The translations under genes were made by a program, and so were the position numbers. Source: Bacteroidetes bacterium SCGC AAA795-G10 (GTDB taxonomy: Bacteria; Bacteroidota; Bacteroidia; Flavobacteriales; Flavobacteriaceae). Taken from it: a stretch of DNA of 64,000 bases. Each line of letters opens with the position of its first letter. Within the stretch, counting starts at the first letter, position 1. Positions 1 through 8,552 of this stretch are shown here, piece by piece. Below the pieces are notes generated by a model. The model was not told the origin of the DNA. It searched no databases and was given only the letters and a program-made list of their open reading frames with translations. The stretch spans positions 1 through 64,000 of the forward strand of contig QFDA01000005.1 in assembly GCA_003130815.1 (NCBI GenBank), read 5' to 3'.

Positions 1-87
1 AATTTCTATGTTGGATTTATTATAATTTTATTTTCTATTTTGTTGGATGGCCTTTTTAAAAGAAATAAAGAGACTGAAATAATTTAA
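1..87 (+). CDS. C-terminal tail of a membrane protein (partial)
   Basis: An open frame runs from the first base of the window to a TAA at 85-87. The 28 visible residues are a hydrophobic stretch ([14 protein letters not shown]) followed by a charged tail (KRNKETEII), which looks like the last transmembrane helix and cytoplasmic end of an inner-membrane protein. In flavobacterial genomes a DMT/EamA-type transporter often sits just upstream of accA, so that is my guess, but 28 residues cannot prove a family. The 5' part lies outside the window. Confidence 0.55.
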   Translation, partial: NFYVGFIIILFSILLDGLFKRNKETEII

Positions 88-134
88 ATCTAATTGCGAA
101 GAATTTTTACATTTGTTTTTTAATATCTAAGTGT

Positions 135-1089
135 ATGGAATATTTAGAATTTGAATTACCAGTCAAGGAGATGCATGAGCAACTCGAAAAATGCAAGTTA
201 ATTGGATCAGAAAGTAATGTTGATGTATCTGAAACTTGTTTACAAATTGAAAAAAAACTTGAAAAAGTAAAAAAGCAAATTTACGGTAATTTGACAGCAT
301 GGCAACGAGTTCAATTATCACGTCACCCCTCTAGACCATATACTTTAGATTATATTAACTCCCTAACAAATGGAATATTTTTAGAACTTCACGGAGATAG
401 AAATGTTGCTGATGACAAGGCCATGGTAGGCGGCCTTGGTAAAATAGATAAACAATCATTCATGTTTATTGGGACTCAAAAGGGATACAATACAAAAAAC
501 TCGGCAATACCGAAATTTTGGAATGGCAAATCCCGAAGGATATCGTAAAGCCTTAAGACTAATGAAGTCAGCTGAGAAGTTTGATATCCCCATCATCACT
601 TTTATTGATACTCCGGGAGCTTTTCCTGGTTTAGAGGCTGAAGAAAGGGGACAAGGCGAAGCAATTGCACGAAATATATATGAAATGATGTCATTATCAG
701 TTCCAATTTTTGTTGTTATTATCGGTGAAGGGGCATCTGGAGGTGCATTAGGTATTGGGGTGGGGGATAAAATATTTATGCTTGAGAATACTTGGTATTC
801 GGTAATATCGCCAGAATCGTGTTCTTCTATATTATGGAGAAGTTGGGAGCATAAAGAAGAAGCTGCGGAAGCACTAAAGTTGACCTCAAAGGACATGTTG
901 CAAAACAAGTTAATAGATAAAATCATAAAGGAACCTCTTGGTGGAGCACACTATGATAGAGAAGCAACATTTCTAAACGTAAAAAAAGAAATTCTTTCTG
1001 CATTCAAACAAGTTTCAAAAATTGAAGCAAGAACAAGAGTCGAACAGCGGCGGAATAAATTCATTGTGATGGGGGAGATTTTGGAATAA
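135..1089 (+). CDS. accA: acetyl-CoA carboxylase carboxyltransferase subunit alpha, frameshifted
   Basis: The alpha subunit of acetyl-CoA carboxylase carboxyltransferase works with AccD to move the carboxyl group from biotin to acetyl-CoA, giving malonyl-CoA, the first step of fatty acid synthesis. The frame starting at 135 gives the N-terminal helical part and the start of the crotonase fold (ending GTQKGYNTK), then the protein continues in the next frame with [25 protein letters not shown] and [14 protein letters not shown], ending at 1089. Joined, the product is about 317 residues, the normal length. The break is an A-run at 494-499: one A fewer would restore a continuous reading [11 protein letters not shown]. 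Because accA is normally essential, a sequencing or assembly indel, or slippage on the A-run, is more likely than a dead gene. Followed by dnaB on the same strand. Confidence 0.9.
494..499 (+). other. frameshift site in accA (run of six A)
   Basis: Six consecutive A residues mark the point where the accA reading moves from the frame of 135 to the frame of 469. Five A residues would give an uninterrupted, well-conserved sequence. The sequence does not tell whether this is an indel error, a real mutation, or a slippery site that is decoded by polymerase or ribosome slippage. Confidence 0.75.
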
Positions 1090-1192
1090 TTATGGTTCTT
1101 AACAAAAACGTATAACTTATAAACAGATCTTTTCCATAGATTGGGGATAATCATTTTATGTAGGCGTTGATAAAATTATTTATTTTAGTCCA

Positions 1193-2731
1193 ATGGAAAA
1201 TAAGAAATCTGAAGGTCTAAAAAAAATTGTAGAACCTGCAGTTATAAATCTACAAAAAGGAAAAATTCCTCCTCAAGCTGTTGAATTAGAGGAGGCTGTT
1301 TTGGGGGCAATGTTGATTGATAAAAAAGGTGTAGATGAAGTGATTGATATATTGCAGCCAGATGCCTTTTATAAGAAAGCTCATCAATTCATTTTTGAGT
1401 CAATATATAGTCTTTTTCATGATTCACAACCAATTGATCTTCTTACTGTTTCTTCTGCATTAAGAAAAGAAGGAAAACTAGACCAAGTGGGAGGTGAGTT
1501 TTATTTGGTTCAATTGTCACAAAAAGTAGCCTCATCTGCTCATATAGAATTTCATGCAAGAATAATTCTACAAAAATTTATTCAGCGCAGTTTAATAAGA
1601 ATTTCAAATGAAATTATAGAAACTGCATATTTAGAAAGTACTGATGTTTTTGACTTACTCGACCAAGCAGAATCAAAATTGTATGACGTAACACAAGGAA
1701 ATATAAAGAAATCATCTGAAACAGCACGAAATCTTGTTTTAGAAGCAAAAAAACGTATAGAAGATATTTCCAACCGAGAGGGATTAAGTGGTATCTCAAC
1801 AGGTTTTGAAAAACTTGATAAATTGACATCTGGGTGGCAATCTAGTGATTTAATAATAATAGCTGCTAGACCAGGTATGGGTAAGACAGCATTGACTCTT
1901 TCAATGGCAAGAAAAATTTCAGTTTCAAAAGGAATTCCAGTTGCATTTTTCTCTTTAGAAATGTCCTCTGTGCAACTAATTACAAGGTTGATATCAGCTG
2001 AAACTGGGCTATCGTCCGAAAAATTACGAACAGGAAAATTAATAGATCATGAATGGCAGCAATTGAACATCAAAGTAACTGATCTAGAAAAAGCTCCACT
2101 TTTTATAGATGATACTCCTTCTTTATCAATTTTTGATTTGAGGGCTAAGGCTCGACGCCTAGCTTCTCAAAATGGAATCAAACTCATCATTGTCGATTAT
2201 TTACAGTTGATGACATCTGGTACAAATACTAAAGCAGGAAATAGAGAACAAGAAATTTCAATAATTTCTAGAAATTTAAAATCTCTTGCTAAAGAACTTG
2301 ATATACCAGTAATAGCCTTATCACAGTTATCTAGAGCTGTGGAGACACGTGGTGGAACTAAAAGACCCATGTTATCCGATTTAAGAGAGTCTGGAGCTAT
2401 AGAGCAAGATGCTGATATAGTATCATTTATATACCGTCCAGAATATTATAATATAGATGAATGGGATGATAATGAACACACCCCTTCACAGGGTCAAGCA
2501 GAATTAATTGTAGCTAAACATAGAAATGGAGGTTTGGATAATATTAGAATGAAATTTATTCCTCATCTTGGTAAATTTGAGGATCTTGAAACATTCGATA
2601 GTCCTTTCGAATTTCAATCTAAAATGAATCCCAATAGTAACGAAAGAATAGAATCTGGAAACTCAAGAGATTCAGATAATTTTGACTCAGAGTTTGATGA
2701 TAATAAACCTGATAAGCTTTCACCTTTTTAA
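1193..2731 (+). CDS. dnaB: replicative DNA helicase DnaB
   Basis: Hexameric 5'-3' helicase that unwinds DNA at the replication fork and recruits primase. The 512-residue product has the N-terminal helical domain (about residues 22-130, starting PQAVELEEAVLGAML), a linker, and the RecA-like core with Walker A ARPGMGKT at 224-231, the Walker B strand LIIVDYLQLM, the DLRESGAIEQDAD motif and FIYRPEYY. No intein is present. The C-terminal tail is acidic (DSDNFDSEFDDN). The ATG start at 1193 fits the family N-terminus. It follows accA by 103 bases with no clear promoter and converges on the GNAT gene, seven bases away. Confidence 0.97.
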   Translation: MENKKSEGLKKIVEPAVINLQKGKIPPQAVELEEAVLGAMLIDKKGVDEVIDILQPDAFYKKAHQFIFESIYSLFHDSQPIDLLTVSSALRKEGKLDQVGGEFYLVQLSQKVASSAHIEFHARIILQKFIQRSLIRISNEIIETAYLESTDVFDLLDQAESKLYDVTQGNIKKSSETARNLVLEAKKRIEDISNREGLSGISTGFEKLDKLTSGWQSSDLIIIAARPGMGKTALTLSMARKISVSKGIPVAFFSLEMSSVQLITRLISAETGLSSEKLRTGKLIDHEWQQLNIKVTDLEKAPLFIDDTPSLSIFDLRAKARRLASQNGIKLIIVDYLQLMTSGTNTKAGNREQEISIISRNLKSLAKELDIPVIALSQLSRAVETRGGTKRPMLSDLRESGAIEQDADIVSFIYRPEYYNIDEWDDNEHTPSQGQAELIVAKHRNGGLDNIRMKFIPHLGKFEDLETFDSPFEFQSKMNPNSNERIESGNSRDSDNFDSEFDDNKPDKLSPF

Positions 2732-2738
2732 ATTTTGT

Positions 2739-3263
2739 TTAAATATCCATTTCCAACAAATAATCAGTTTGCAAATCGTTTCCCAACAAAAAATTGTGCT
2801 GTCCAAATTTTTTAAAACCGTATTTTTTATAGAACCTTATAGCTTTAAAATTATTCTCCCACACACCCAACCAGACTTTCTTGTAGCCCATTTCTTTACC
2901 CATATTTAAAACTTTAGTTAAAAGTTTTTTTCCTAGACCCTTACCTTGAAATGCTGCGATTAAATATATTCTTTCAATTTCAAAACCATTATGTAGATAC
3001 ATTTTCTCCCTTTGGGAATCATTATAATTTAACTTTAAATAGCCAATAATTTTATTTTTTTGATAAATAAAGTAAAATTTAGAATTTGGATCACAAATTT
3101 CTTTTTTTAATTGTTTTATGCTGATTTTATTTTTTAGGTATAAACGAATATTTTCTCTAGTGTTTTGAGCTGCGAAGGTTTGCTTAAAAGTTTCTATTGA
3201 GATTGATCTTAAATTATTTAAATCATCAATTGATATTAATTTTAAAATAAAGGATTTTATCAT
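2739..3263 (-). CDS. GNAT family N-acetyltransferase
   Basis: Predicted acetyl-CoA-dependent N-acetyltransferase of 174 residues; the substrate is unknown. The acetyl-CoA pyrophosphate loop is seen as QGKGLGKKLL (about residues 111-120), followed by the typical motif B region WLGVWENNFKAIRFYKKYGF. The start codon lies immediately after the stop of the HAD phosphatase gene, so the two are almost certainly co-transcribed and probably translationally coupled, downstream of prfB. Overall resemblance is to the general bacterial GNATs that act on small molecules or polyamines rather than to the ribosomal RimI group, but this is inference. Confidence 0.85.
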   Translation of the reverse strand: MIKSFILKLISIDDLNNLRSISIETFKQTFAAQNTRENIRLYLKNKISIKQLKKEICDPNSKFYFIYQKNKIIGYLKLNYNDSQREKMYLHNGFEIERIYLIAAFQGKGLGKKLLTKVLNMGKEMGYKKVWLGVWENNFKAIRFYKKYGFKKFGQHNFLLGNDLQTDYLLEMDI

Positions 3264-3899
3264 TTATTTCAAGATTCCACTAATTTTTAGATCTGTTTTT
3301 AATTGTAATGGATCTTTAAAATGAATTGTTTTGATACCAAATTTATTAGCAGCTTTTATATTGCGAATATTATCATCTATGAAAATAGATTCGGTTGCTA
3401 TTAAATTATATCTATTCAAAATTATTTCATAAATGTCAGAAAATGGTTTTCTGGTTTTTTCAGTACCTGATACAACTATTCCCTCAAATAAATGCAGAAA
3501 ATCAAATTTTTTCAAAGCAATTGGAAAGGTTTCTGCACTCCAATTAGTTAAAGCCAAAACACGAAAATTATTTTCTCTAACAAGATTTTTTAATATTGTC
3601 ACAACCTCTTTGATTTCTCCACCAATCATTTCCTCCCATTTGCCATAATACATTCTAATTTGATCTTCATATTCAGGAAATATTTTAATTCTATCTTCGG
3701 TCGCTTTGTCAAGTGGATATCCTGCATCTTGATTTTCATTCCATTCAAAAGTGCATACTTTTTCGTAAAACTCCTTTAATTTTAACTTATCACCCTTAAA
3801 CACTTTTAAAAAAACATAATCAGGATTCCAATCAATGAGTACTCCTCCAAGATCAAAGATTATGTTTTTTATATCTGGAGCACTATTTTTTTTGATCAT
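3264..3899 (-). CDS. HAD family phosphatase
   Basis: HAD-superfamily hydrolase of 211 residues, subfamily IA variant 3 (YihX/epoxide-hydrolase-N-like). Motif I is IIFDLGGVLIDW with the nucleophile aspartate in FDLGG, motif II is LTNWS, the lysine is in KTRKP, and motif IV is FIDDN. A helical cap follows motif I (about residues 30-95). It likely dephosphorylates a small phosphorylated metabolite, possibly a sugar or nucleotide phosphate; the substrate cannot be read from sequence. The gene start overlaps the end of prfB by 17 bases and its stop abuts the GNAT gene. Confidence 0.87.
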   Translation of the reverse strand: MIKKNSAPDIKNIIFDLGGVLIDWNPDYVFLKVFKGDKLKLKEFYEKVCTFEWNENQDAGYPLDKATEDRIKIFPEYEDQIRMYYGKWEEMIGGEIKEVVTILKNLVRENNFRVLALTNWSAETFPIALKKFDFLHLFEGIVVSGTEKTRKPFSDIYEIILNRYNLIATESIFIDDNIRNIKAANKFGIKTIHFKDPLQLKTDLKISGILK

Positions 3900-4984
3900 T
3901 TTGTTTTGTTGTCATTAAATAGGCCTTTAAAAAAGAATCAATTTGTCCATTCATTACAGAATCTACATCATTGACCTCATGTTGAGATCGAACATCTTTA
4001 ACTAGTTTATATGGATGCATCACATAGTTTCTTATCTGTGATCCCCACTCAATTTTCTTTTTTTCAGCTTCAATCTTATCTCTTTCAGCATATTTTTTTT
4101 GAAGTTCTATCTCATATAGCTGAGAACGTAAAAGTTGCATCGCTTTATTTTTATTTTCCAGTTGTGATCTAGTTTCAGAATTTTCAATTATTATGCCACT
4201 AGTCTTATGGCGAAGTCTAACAGCTGTTTCAACTTTATTTACATTTTGCCCACCAGCACCACTAGCACGCATTGTTTCCCAGGAAATATCAGAAGGATTA
4301 ATGTTAATCTGAATATTATCGTCGACTAGGGGATAAACATAAACAGATGCAAAAGATGTGTGTCTTTTCGCATTACTATCAAAGGGTGAAATACGAACTA
4401 ATCTATGAACTCCATTTTCCCCTTTTAGCCAGCCAAATGCAAATTCACCCTCTATCTCCAAAGTCACAGTTTTTAATCCAGCAACATCACCAGCCTGATT
4501 ATTCAGTTCTCTTATATTAAATTCTTTTTTTTCTGCCCACATTAAATACATCCGCATTAACATTTCAGCCCAGTCACAGCTTTCGGTACCGCCGGCTCCA
4601 GCAGTGATTTGTATTACAGCACTTAAATTATCACCCTCATCTGAAAGCATATTTTTAAATTCAAGATTTTCAAGTAGACCCAATGTTTCGTTATAAGTAA
4701 TTAAAATTTCGTTAGGATTAGATTCACCATTTTTAGCAAATTCCAAATAAATCTCTAACTCTTCAATTTTACTTTTGAGTTCATTAAAATGAGTAACCCA
4801 TTTTTTAAGGTTACGTAGTTTTTTCATGTGCTTTTCAGCTTCCTGAACGTTATTCCAGAAGTCTGGGGACAAAGATTTTTCTTCTTCGTTCTCTATTTCT
4901 ATTTCTTTTGAATCAATGTCAAAGATAACGTCTTAGGGCACCAAGGCGATTGATGATATCTTTAAACTGCTCGGTAGTAATCAT
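3883..4984 (-). CDS. prfB: peptide chain release factor 2 (programmed +1 frameshift)
   Basis: RF2 recognises UGA and UAA stops and triggers peptide release. The long frame begins at 4872 without a proper N-terminus, but an ATG at 4984 opens a 21-codon frame (ending RRYL) that stops at TGA 4919-4921. Skipping one base at CTT-TGA-C gives RRYLDIDSKEIEIENEEE and joins the long frame, for about 366 residues, the usual length. The SPF anticodon-like tripeptide (ISPFDS) and the GGQ peptide-release motif (about residues 244-246, GAGGQNVNK) are present. First gene of a minus-strand group with the HAD and GNAT genes, divergent from the zinc protease. Confidence 0.95.
4918..4924 (-). promoter_or_regulatory. 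RF2 autoregulatory frameshift site CTTTGAC
   Basis: On the minus strand the heptamer CTT TGA C sits at codons 21-22 of prfB. It is the well-known site where slow reading of UGA by scarce RF2 lets the ribosome slip by +1, so RF2 controls its own synthesis. In E. coli a Shine-Dalgarno-like AGGGGG lies just upstream; here the equivalent bases read AGACGT, a poor match. Confidence 0.9.
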
Positions 4985-5081
4985 TTTTAAATTTAAAAAA
5001 AATATATTAAGTCATAGGTTTCAACTTTTTACTAGTATCTTACTGTATATGATGTTATTAGTTTTTAGTAATTTTATTTTT

Positions 5082-7517
5082 ATGAAAAGTTCAATGAAAA
5101 TTAAAACATTATTATGCTTTTTGTTTTTCCTGGTTTCCAGCATTAATTCAGCGCAAAATAAAGGCAAATTAAAATCAAATAAATTTTCAGAAAAAAGTTT
5201 AACTTTTTCTGGCTTTTTTGATTTCACTTATAATTATGATAAAGATCTTATCTATTTAACAGTAAATGAACTTGAAAAGGAATTCCTTTATGTTAATAGT
5301 CTTAGTTCTGGTATGGGCAACAATGATATTGGCCTTGACCGAGGTCAACTTGGGAACCAGCGTATTGTATATTTCTCGAAATTTGGTGACAAATTGATGC
5401 TTATTCAACCAAACCTCAGCTATCGTTCAACATCAGAAAATACTGAAGAAAAAAAATCTGTAAATGAGGCATTTGCAAGATCTGTCCTTTTTGGTTTTCC
5501 TATAGTTGAAATTTCTGAAAGAGGATATGTAATTGATTTAACCCCATTTTTGATGCAAGATACTCATGGTGTAGCCAATAGGCTGAGTCTTATGGGTGAA
5601 GGTGATTATGAATTAGATCCTACCCGGTCTGCAATTTCATTACCTAGAACTAAAGCTTTTCCGAAAAATATTGAATTTGACATAATGTTAACTTTTTCTG
5701 GAACACCCTCTGGCTCATTAATATCGTCTGTCACACCAACCCCAGAGGCAATCACACTGAATCAACATCATTCATTTATTTCATTACCTGATTCAAATTA
5801 CAAACCACGTCAATTTGATCCTAGGTCTGGAGCAAATGCATTGACATTTTATGACTACACAACTCCTGTTAGTCAATCTACAAAAAAACAGTATCTATTA
5901 AGGCATCGTCTTATAAAGAAAAATCCATCTGCCACTTTTAGTGAACCTGTTGAACCAATTATTTATTATTTAGATAATGGAACTCCTGAGCCAGTTCGAA
6001 GTGCTCTGATAGAAGGTGGAATGTGGTGGAATCAGGCCTTCGAAAATATTGGGTTTAAAAATGCATTTCAAATAAAAATGTTACCCAAAGATGCTGATCC
6101 ATTAGATGTCAGGTATAATGTAATCCAATGGGTTCATCGTTCTACAAGAGGATGGAGTTATGGTTCAAGTGTTACAGATCCAAGAACAGGTGAAATTATT
6201 AAAGGACACGTAACATTAGGGAGTCTTCGAATAAGACAGGATTTTATGATAGCCCTTGGACTTATTGAGCAACCCTTCCTAGAAGACAACAATAAAGAAA
6301 ATATTGCACTTGAAATGGCATTATCTAGGATACGTCAATTATCAGCACACGAAATCGGTCATACACTAGGCTTTGCGCACAATTTTACAGCAAGTTCTAA
6401 TTTAAGAAGCTCAGTCATGGATTATCCGCATCCTAATATTACATTTAGTAATGGAGAAATTTCTATATCTGAGGCATATGAAAAAGGGATAGGTGAATGG
6501 GATAAAATAAGTGTAGCTTATTCATATAGTCACTTCCCAAAAAATATTAATGAAAAAAAAGCTCTTGATTCTATTTTAAATAAAAGTACTTTGGATGGAC
6601 ACCGATTTATTACTGATAAAGATGCAAGACCTATTGGTGGTGCACATCCACTTGCTCATTTATGGGATAATGGTAGTAACCCGACAACAGAGCTTATACG
6701 CTTGTTAGATATTCGCAAGAAGGCCCTTGAAAACTTTTCCATAAATCATCTAAGAGATGGTGAAACTTATAGTACACTTGAAGATCGAATGGTTCCAATT
6801 TATTTGCTCCACAGATATCAAATGGAAGCGGTTGTTAAATTAATCGGAGGGGTTGATTATGATTATGCAGTAAAGGGATCGCAAAAGTATAAAGTCAAAG
6901 TTGTTGATGGCACAATACAGAGGAATGCTTTGTTGGCTTTCCAAAAAGCATTATCTCCTGAATCGTTAACTATTCCAGAAAATTTCCGTGATCTTCTTCC
7001 ACCTCGTTCTTTTTTCAATCCACGAACTAGAGAAAATTTTTTATCAGATACAGGTATAACATTCGATTATCTAGGTATCGCAAATATTACAAGTGAAAAT
7101 TTTATAAAAATGTTACTTCATCCTGAGCGTGCTAACCGATTAGTCACTCAATATGGTTTTGACAGTAACCAACTCTCTTTAAAAGAGACATTAAACAATT
7201 TAATTGACTCACATTTTAAGGCTGAATATAGAAATAAACATTTTCAGCAATTAAATCATATAGTCAAAAATAATATTCTTAAGTATATAATTATTTTGGG
7301 TCTTCAAAAAAATGCAAATACAATTGTAAAAGCCACTGTTTTTAATCAACTCATTAAATTAGACCGCTGGCTTGCAGCACAAAATGAATATGGTTTTTCA
7401 GAAGTATATCGTTCCCAAATTGATAAATTCTTCACCGACCCCTCTTCAATTAGATTGCCTAGCTCAAAAAAACTTCCTGACGGATCTCCAATAGGAAATT
7501 ATTCATGTGATTTTTGA
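5082..7517 (+). CDS. secreted zinc-dependent metalloprotease (DUF5117/DUF4953 type)
   Basis: Large exported zinc protease of the Bacteroidota family with DUF5117, DUF5118 and a C-terminal DUF4953 metzincin-like domain. The open frame extends back to 4950, but an ATG at 5082 (or 5094) gives a good signal peptide, KIKTLLCFLFFLVSS, cleaved near NSAQN, so I chose 5082. The zinc motif HEIGHTLGFAHNF starts near residue 423, followed by a Met-turn-like SVMDYPHP, and the family hallmark WVHRSTRGWSYGSS lies upstream of it. The product is about 811 residues. It probably degrades protein or peptides in the periplasm or outside the cell. Divergent from prfB and three bases upstream of the threonine aldolase gene. 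Confidence 0.88.
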   Translation: MKSSMKIKTLLCFLFFLVSSINSAQNKGKLKSNKFSEKSLTFSGFFDFTYNYDKDLIYLTVNELEKEFLYVNSLSSGMGNNDIGLDRGQLGNQRIVYFSKFGDKLMLIQPNLSYRSTSENTEEKKSVNEAFARSVLFGFPIVEISERGYVIDLTPFLMQDTHGVANRLSLMGEGDYELDPTRSAISLPRTKAFPKNIEFDIMLTFSGTPSGSLISSVTPTPEAITLNQHHSFISLPDSNYKPRQFDPRSGANALTFYDYTTPVSQSTKKQYLLRHRLIKKNPSATFSEPVEPIIYYLDNGTPEPVRSALIEGGMWWNQAFENIGFKNAFQIKMLPKDADPLDVRYNVIQWVHRSTRGWSYGSSVTDPRTGEIIKGHVTLGSLRIRQDFMIALGLIEQPFLEDNNKENIALEMALSRIRQLSAHEIGHTLGFAHNFTASSNLRSSVMDYPHPNITFSNGEISISEAYEKGIGEWDKISVAYSYSHFPKNINEKKALDSILNKSTLDGHRFITDKDARPIGGAHPLAHLWDNGSNPTTELIRLLDIRKKALENFSINHLRDGETYSTLEDRMVPIYLLHRYQMEAVVKLIGGVDYDYAVKGSQKYKVKVVDGTIQRNALLAFQKALSPESLTIPENFRDLLPPRSFFNPRTRENFLSDTGITFDYLGIANITSENFIKMLLHPERANRLVTQYGFDSNQLSLKETLNNLIDSHFKAEYRNKHFQQLNHIVKNNILKYIIILGLQKNANTIVKATVFNQLIKLDRWLAAQNEYGFSEVYRSQIDKFFTDPSSIRLPSSKKLPDGSPIGNYSCDF

Positions 7518-7520
7518 TTT

Positions 7521-8552
7521 ATGATTGTCAATTTAATTAGCGATACAATAACAAAGCCCTCTTTTGAAATGCTTGAAGCCATGTTTTCGGCTCCTGTAGG
7601 GGATGATGTATTCAAAGAAGATCCTTCGGTCAATAAGCTTGAACAGGAATTAGCTTCATTATTTGGAAAAGAAGCTGCACTTTTTTTTCCCTCTGGAACT
7701 ATGACAAATCAAACAGCTATAAAAATTCATACCCAACCGGGCGAACAAATTATATGTGATCATTTTTCACATATATTTAATTATGAAGGAGGTGGTGTTA
7801 GCTTCAACTCAGGTGTTTCCTGTAAAATGATTTCAGGAGATAGGGGAAGAATTACTGCTGAACAGATAATGGAATCTATTAATCCATCCGATTTTTACCA
7901 TAGTCCTAAAACAAGTCTAGTGTGCTTAGAAAACACAACTAATAAGGGAGGTGGGGCTATTTATGACTTAAGCGAAATAGTCAAAATCAGAGAACTATGT
8001 AACAAAAAAAAACTTGGCTTGCATTTAGATGGAGCAAGACTTTGGAATGCATTAGAAGTTACCAATGAAAACCCAAAACAATATGGCGAGCTTTTTGACA
8101 CAATCTCGCTTTGTCTGAGTAAGGGTTTGGGTTGTCCAGTTGGTTCAGTTTTAGTAGGATCTAAAAAAAATATTAAAAAAGCATTAAGAATTAGAAAGGT
8201 ATTTGGTGGTGGAATGAGACAAGCAGGATATTTGGCAGCTGCTGGAAGTTATGCATTAAAATATCATCGTTCAGACCTTAATGCTGATCATAAAAAAGCA
8301 AAAGAGATTGCTAGCACACTTAAAAAATGCGTATATGTAAATGAGATAAATCCTGTTGAGACAAACATTATTATTTTTTCCTTAAAGAAACAATATGATG
8401 AAGCTTCGTTTGTTGAAAAATTAAAAAATAAAAATATTCTAATAATGAGCCTTGGTAAAGGAAAATTAAGAATTGTAACACACAGAGACTACACAGATGA
8501 ACAACATTCATACATGTTAAAAACATTATCCAAAATTGAATATTATGCTTAG
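7521..8552 (+). CDS. ltaE: low-specificity L-threonine aldolase
   Basis: PLP-dependent fold-type I aldolase that splits L-threonine or allo-threonine to glycine and acetaldehyde. The 343-residue product carries the family start NLISDTITKPS, the substrate loop GDDVFKEDPSV, the LDGAR motif and the PLP lysine in SLCLSKGLGCPVGS (lysine 201), plus the arginines in RKVFGGGMRQAG. It starts three bases after the protease stop and its end overlaps the oligopeptidase start by eight bases, so the three genes form an operon-like string. Function is well supported by motifs; stereospecificity is not decidable from sequence. Confidence 0.92.
   Translation: MIVNLISDTITKPSFEMLEAMFSAPVGDDVFKEDPSVNKLEQELASLFGKEAALFFPSGTMTNQTAIKIHTQPGEQIICDHFSHIFNYEGGGVSFNSGVSCKMISGDRGRITAEQIMESINPSDFYHSPKTSLVCLENTTNKGGGAIYDLSEIVKIRELCNKKKLGLHLDGARLWNALEVTNENPKQYGELFDTISLCLSKGLGCPVGSVLVGSKKNIKKALRIRKVFGGGMRQAGYLAAAGSYALKYHRSDLNADHKKAKEIASTLKKCVYVNEINPVETNIIIFSLKKQYDEASFVEKLKNKNILIMSLGKGKLRIVTHRDYTDEQHSYMLKTLSKIEYYA

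Noticed and set aside
456-926. A 156-residue minus-strand open frame opposite accA
   Set aside because: It is the antisense shadow of a strongly conserved coding region and has no recognisable protein features.
4950-5081. Longer N-terminus for the zinc protease starting at 4950
   Set aside because: It would overlap the prfB leader (including its start codon) and put about 44 residues before a good signal peptide; the ATGs at 5082 or 5094 are better.
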